A DNA stretch of 64,000 nucleotides from Fibrobacter succinogenes (GTDB lineage Bacteria; Fibrobacterota; Fibrobacteria; Fibrobacterales; Fibrobacteraceae). Every line of letters begins with the position of its first letter. The first letter of the stretch is position 1. Position numbers and translations under genes: made by a program. Shown in pieces: positions 60,757-64,000 of this stretch. The stretch covers positions 20,842-84,841 of the forward strand of contig CADBHQ010000035.1 of assembly GCA_902794535.1 (NCBI GenBank), written 5' to 3'. A model generated the notes under the pieces. It had not been told where the DNA came from. It did no database searches and worked only from the letters and a program-made list of their open reading frames with translations.

Positions 60757-61701
60757 ATGAATAAGAAGATTCTCGCTGCTAGTCTGGTTGCATGTTCCCT
60801 TGCTTTTGCCGGGGAGCATTGGAATGTAGATGCGGGCGGGGTATCGATGAAGTATCTTTCGATGCATGCTTCGGCTAGGACTGCCGGCCTTTCGGGTGCG
60901 GGCGTTGCCGATGCAGCGAATGCTTCTGAAATTTCGCGTAACCCGCTGGCCATGGCAACTGTTCAAGAAGCCGAGGCTGGCATAAACCATGTCATTTTCC
61001 CGGAAATGACGGCCGATGATTTTACGACTGCATATTTCGCGCTTCCGTTTGAGTTCTGGAAATTCCCGCTCACGGTGTCGGCTGGTTTTGAATTCTTGGG
61101 TTACGATGGTATTGAAGGCCGCGACGAAGAAGGCTTTAAGACGTCGGATTACGGCGCTTACGCTTGGTCTTTGCAAGCAGGCCTCGGTAACCGCAGCAAG
61201 GTTTTCAACTGGGCGCTGTCGGCACGCTTGTGCCAGCAGACGATTGACGACGAATCGGCAATTGCGTTCCTTGGCGATGTGGGTGGCGCCTACCATTTGA
61301 ATGAATACTTTGCCTTTGGCGCGACCCTTACGAACTTTGGCTACATGAGCGACTACGATGGCGAAGATGAAACCGCCCCGATGGCTTTGCAAGCTGGCAT
61401 TACGGGAATCTTGCCGATTTCAAAACTCTTTAATTTGGAAAGCCAGTGGAATTTGCATATGTCTGCCGACGCTTACCGCCGCGCCGACATGGCTGACCCC
61501 GAGTGGCGATTCGGGGGCGAACTGACTTACGCTGAAATGCTCGCATTCCGTATGGGTTACGCGGCGCGCCCCGACACCGAAGACGGAATCAGTGCGGGCC
61601 TTGGTGTTGCCATCGGTATGGCGCATTTCGACTACGCCTACAGCCCCAAGAAGGCCTTTGACGGCGGGTATCATTACCTGACGCTTGGCATTCGATTCTA
61701 G
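60757..61701 (+). CDS. PorV/PorQ-like outer-membrane protein
   Basis: 314 aa. Signal peptide ending SLAFAGE. KYLSMHASARTAGLSGAGVADAANASEISRNPLAMA is the diagnostic start of UPF0164/PorV-PorQ proteins, with a G-x-x-A-x-x-A-S...NPA-type motif. Alternating strands follow and the protein ends TLGIRF with terminal Phe. PorV proteins shuttle type 9 secretion substrates to the surface in Bacteroidetes; Fibrobacter also encodes T9SS parts (family knowledge). Placement next to secreted enzymes is suggestive. Start fits the signal peptide. Confidence 0.75.
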   Translation: MNKKILAASLVACSLAFAGEHWNVDAGGVSMKYLSMHASARTAGLSGAGVADAANASEISRNPLAMATVQEAEAGINHVIFPEMTADDFTTAYFALPFEFWKFPLTVSAGFEFLGYDGIEGRDEEGFKTSDYGAYAWSLQAGLGNRSKVFNWALSARLCQQTIDDESAIAFLGDVGGAYHLNEYFAFGATLTNFGYMSDYDGEDETAPMALQAGITGILPISKLFNLESQWNLHMSADAYRRADMADPEWRFGGELTYAEMLAFRMGYAARPDTEDGISAGLGVAIGMAHFDYAYSPKKAFDGGYHYLTLGIRF

Positions 61702-61740
61702 TTAATCACTAAGTTCTAAGTTCTGCCAACTAAGTTCTTT

Positions 61741-62640
61741 TTAGCTCTGGTGTTTCTTAATATGGTAATTTAGGCAGCCGCGGCTGATGCCTAGTTTTTG
61801 TGCGGTGATGCTCCTGTTGCCGCTGTTCTTGGAAAGTTCTGAACAAATTAATTCCCATTCGGGCGTTTCGGTAATGCGCCTGGCTTTTACATTGTAAAGC
61901 TTAAATGGCTCGGCGACGCTGTCGCTTAATATCGGATCGAAAAATTCTTCGTCGAGCAATTTGGATAAGGTGATGTCGTAGGGCTTTAAAAGCGAATAGC
62001 GTTGCAATACATTTTTGAGTTGGCGCACGTTCCCGGGCCATTTGCGCTTTGAAAGCAATGCGATTTCGTTTGCGCTGAGAGGCTTGTGGTCAGTGTATTC
62101 TTTCCAGATTTCTTGGGCGATGCTCGCAAAGTCTTCGCGCTCCCGGAGTGGCGGGATTTTTACGGGGAACACATTTAGTCTAAAGTAAAGGTCTTCGCGG
62201 AATCGGCCTGCGTGTACCTCGGCGCGCAAGTCGCGGTTGGTGGCGCAAATCAGTCGAAAGTCTACAGGTAATGAATCGCAACTGCCGAGCGGCATTACGG
62301 CGCGCTCTTGCAGAATGCGCAACAGCTTGCACTGGGTTTCAAACGGCATCTCGCCGATTTCATCCAAGAAAAGCGTGCCGCGTTCCGCCGAGCGGACCAC
62401 TCCCAGGCGCTCCTCGGAGGCGCCGGTGAATGCCCCCTTGCGGTGCCCTTCTAGAATGCTTTCGGTGAGTCCCTTCGCAATCGCCCCGCAATTGAGGGCG
62501 ATAAAGGGCCCGCCCGCCCGCTTGCTGTGAGCGTGGACAAAGCGGGCGGCAACCTCTTTGCCGCTGCCCGATTCCCCCAGCAAGAGCACCGAAATGTCGG
62601 TGCTTGCCGCGATACGTAACATGGATTCGTGTCTGTTCAT
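61741..62640 (-). CDS. Sigma-54 interaction-domain transcriptional activator without receiver domain
   Basis: 299 aa. AAA+ motor: Walker [11 protein letters not shown] (20-29), GAFTGA (69-74), which contacts sigma-54, Walker [11 protein letters not shown] (89-98), and the sensor residues in [11 protein letters not shown] and [14 protein letters not shown]. The C-terminal helix-turn-helix is Fis-like ([24 protein letters not shown]). There is no N-terminal sensory domain, so activity is controlled by level or by a partner, as in PspF-type activators. It lies convergent to the PorV-like gene. Targets unknown; sigma-54-type sites were seen only near secA. Confidence 0.9.
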   Translation of the reverse strand: MNRHESMLRIAASTDISVLLLGESGSGKEVAARFVHAHSKRAGGPFIALNCGAIAKGLTESILEGHRKGAFTGASEERLGVVRSAERGTLFLDEIGEMPFETQCKLLRILQERAVMPLGSCDSLPVDFRLICATNRDLRAEVHAGRFREDLYFRLNVFPVKIPPLREREDFASIAQEIWKEYTDHKPLSANEIALLSKRKWPGNVRQLKNVLQRYSLLKPYDITLSKLLDEEFFDPILSDSVAEPFKLYNVKARRITETPEWELICSELSKNSGNRSITAQKLGISRGCLNYHIKKHQS

Positions 62641-62744
62641 AAAGCCTCTGCTCTATACACGCTTTTTTTGAGGCTTTTGTGAGCGACAGTGCGAATATTT
62701 TACATTCGCGCCGATATTTTTACAATTGGCTCTTGAATATTTCG

Positions 62745-63722
62745 CTATAGAAGCGTAGCAAAGCAATTCTCAAAATCGACTTCGTTTTCCTCTCTATAAA
62801 TGGTTGCTGTTTTTATTTCGGAATTTAAAATATCTTTTTCGACAACGAGGTGTTTGGAATTTTCGGCATTACATAGGTCTTTGTCTACAAGCTTTTCTGA
62901 AAAGTCTAATTTGCAGGTTGTGGTGCCGTTTGAAAGTTCCATTTGGACGCTTTTTGTTGTTTGGATAATATATCCATTATAATACGGTGTTTCGGTTGCT
63001 TTATTGATGTTAATCGTGAATGTCTTGCCGTTTATTTCGAAGACTTGACTAGTCTTGTCGCTCTTTTTGATATTGACCTCGTTAGATTGAATTGCTGATT
63101 GTACGTAAGATGGATTTATACTGAATAGCTTATATGCGTCAAAAATGAAAATGAATCCGCCCGTGTAAATTGAGTAGTAAAGTTCGCTCATTAATGCGGA
63201 GTTCATGAAGTCAGGGTTTTCATCAAGTTCAGGAACTGAATCGAGAATGGTGGTTTCCGTTAGCTTTCCGTCAGAGAAGGTGAACGAAAATTGGGGTGGA
63301 TCGTAGCAATCAGGTTCCTCGGGCTCGTCGCCTATATAATAAGTGAGGCAGTAACGCGACCAGGTTCCATCAAATTTTCCAGGTTTTCCACCGATAAATA
63401 TTTCTTCTAATGACGATTTACGGCCTCCCCGGAATGCGTGCAGTATTAGCGAGTCTCCCTGGAATTCATACTTGGCTGTGTCGGCGCTACGTCGAGGAGA
63501 GGGCCCCCATGCGACATTCTCTTCGCTGATTACGCATGTGTATGTGGTGTCAGGTAACAGTATCAGGAGGTTCTGTGATTCGTCGATTTGGTAGCGCCCT
63601 GTTGTTGTTTGGACTTTTTCGGACGATACTGGGGTTTCGCTAGACGCATTTGATGAAGAATCGTCACCGCAGGCAACAATAAAGAATACCGATGCCGCGG
63701 CGGCAATCAGCGTTTTTTTCAT
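62745..63722 (-). CDS. Hypothetical lipoprotein
   Basis: 325 aa. Start MKKTLIAAAASVFFIVACGDDSS with AAGGA upstream; lipobox IVAC (Cys18), followed by a Ser-rich spacer (SSSNASSETPVSSE). The rest is beta-rich with conserved Cys but no enzymatic motif (TTYTCVISEENVAWGPS, FTFSDGKLTETTILDSV). The CGDDSSS start is the same type as the GH45 lipoproteins. The frame extends 16 codons upstream, but without a ribosome site. Possibly a surface protein. No family recognised. Confidence 0.7.
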   Translation of the reverse strand: MKKTLIAAAASVFFIVACGDDSSSNASSETPVSSEKVQTTTGRYQIDESQNLLILLPDTTYTCVISEENVAWGPSPRRSADTAKYEFQGDSLILHAFRGGRKSSLEEIFIGGKPGKFDGTWSRYCLTYYIGDEPEEPDCYDPPQFSFTFSDGKLTETTILDSVPELDENPDFMNSALMSELYYSIYTGGFIFIFDAYKLFSINPSYVQSAIQSNEVNIKKSDKTSQVFEINGKTFTININKATETPYYNGYIIQTTKSVQMELSNGTTTCKLDFSEKLVDKDLCNAENSKHLVVEKDILNSEIKTATIYREENEVDFENCFATLL

Positions 63723-63849
63723 GGTTTGTCTTCCTTTTAAAGGGGTGTTTAGTTTGTCTGTGTTGCACAATGTACTAAATCACTTTTGGGAAAAAAGTAA
63801 AAGGATTGTCCAATTTTTGCTTGGATTCGTGACATTTTTTTGACAAACC

Positions 63850-63878
63850 TTGCCGTGCTTGGTCGATTTTTCTATAAT
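63850..63878 (+). promoter_or_regulatory. Sigma-70-type promoter for the RNA at the right edge
   Basis: TTGCCG, 17-nt spacer, TATAAT. No ORF starts downstream before the edge, consistent with an RNA gene. Confidence 0.6.
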
Positions 63879-63885
63879 TGCGCCC

Positions 63886-64000
63886 GCGCGGCGGTAAAAT
63901 GCCGTCGCAGACATAGACACAATAACCAAGTGGCTGGCCAGATGGGTAGGCTTGGGCACGACGACCGTGAGGAAAGCGGTTGCGCTCGAAGCCGAGAGGT
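63886..64000 (+). ncRNA. rnpB: Probable RNase P RNA, 5' part (partial)
   Basis: Structured sequence follows a good promoter and runs off the window. GGCTGGCCAGA resembles the P1/P2 start of bacterial RNase P RNA (GCUGACCAGA in E. coli). GGCTTGGGC pairs with GCTCGAAGCC around an inner ACCG-N9-CGGT hairpin, a P3-like stem. The invariant GAGGAAAGTCC is not reached before the edge; the GAGGAAAG inside the hairpin lacks the following TCC. Mature 5' end probably near 63925. Call is by pattern, and the diagnostic core lies outside. Confidence 0.45.

Noticed and set aside
1..64000. tRNA, rRNA, integrase or transposase genes at island borders
   Set aside because: I saw no cloverleaf T-loop pattern, no rRNA and no recombinase motif; the Rpn-type gene at 45419 is the nearest relative of a transposase.

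Overview
The window looks like chromosomal DNA of a cellulolytic Fibrobacter relative (Fibrobacterota). I infer this from two tandem GH45 endoglucanase lipoproteins with Asn-Pro-Thr/Ser-Ser-Ala-Gly linkers, a secreted PL14-like protein and a secreted CE1-type esterase, a PorV/PorQ-like outer-membrane protein, a DUF4954 protein, and lipoproteins that begin MKK...CACGDDSSS. Core genes have balanced base composition. Accessory blocks (about 1.6-5, 11-22.7 and 60.1-60.7 kb) are visibly AT-rich.

Layout. 1-1.25 kb: end of an AraC regulator, a cupin protein and a GNAT acetyltransferase. 1.25-22.7 kb: an accessory, probably defensive, region cut into three blocks by copies of one GC-rich dispersed repeat (about 1258-1425, 5608-5685 and 18845-18926). 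Block A (1670-4944) holds a membrane coiled-coil protein, a DUF2971 protein and a ComEC-type metallo-beta-lactamase protein. Block B (5868-18823) is one same-strand array: type I restriction genes hsdR, hsdM, a small membrane coiled-coil gene and a frameshifted hsdS, then a Cap4-like nuclease, an SMC-like ATPase, a PIN_8 protein, an HNH endonuclease and a second DUF2971 protein. Block C (18989-22740) holds a SIR2-like protein, an uncharacterised protein with a HEPN-like Rx5H motif, a PD-(D/E)XK-like protein and a zinc-ribbon protein. The repeat copies bounding block B are in opposite orientation and share an identical 32-bp core.

22.8-28.4 kb: small hypotheticals, a decayed and an intact AlbA_2/ATPase regulator, a PL14-like secreted protein, a DNA glycosylase and a low-molecular-weight phosphatase. 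28.5-34.5 kb: housekeeping secA (its 5' end appears frameshifted), tmk and rsmA, plus an unlisted 41-codon membrane ORF with a near-consensus promoter. 34.4-50 kb: a secreted protein with a 53-aa peptide gene, the esterase, a Nudix hydrolase, a BatD-like membrane protein, a sodium/solute symporter, DUF4954, a glycosyltransferase, an Rpn-type nuclease, a phosphoesterase and a periplasmic-binding-protein-like TPR protein. 50-56.8 kb: envelope proteins, an NYN-domain protein, a metal-chelate-type binding lipoprotein carrying an in-frame copy of the dispersed repeat, a cyclic-nucleotide-binding/DUF4388 protein and purM. 57-64 kb: the GH45 pair, a PorV-like protein, a sigma-54 activator, a lipoprotein and, at the right edge, the probable 5' part of rnpB.

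I worked by eye. Domain names are motif-based calls, not search results. I saw no tRNA, rRNA, CRISPR array, integrase or transposase gene.
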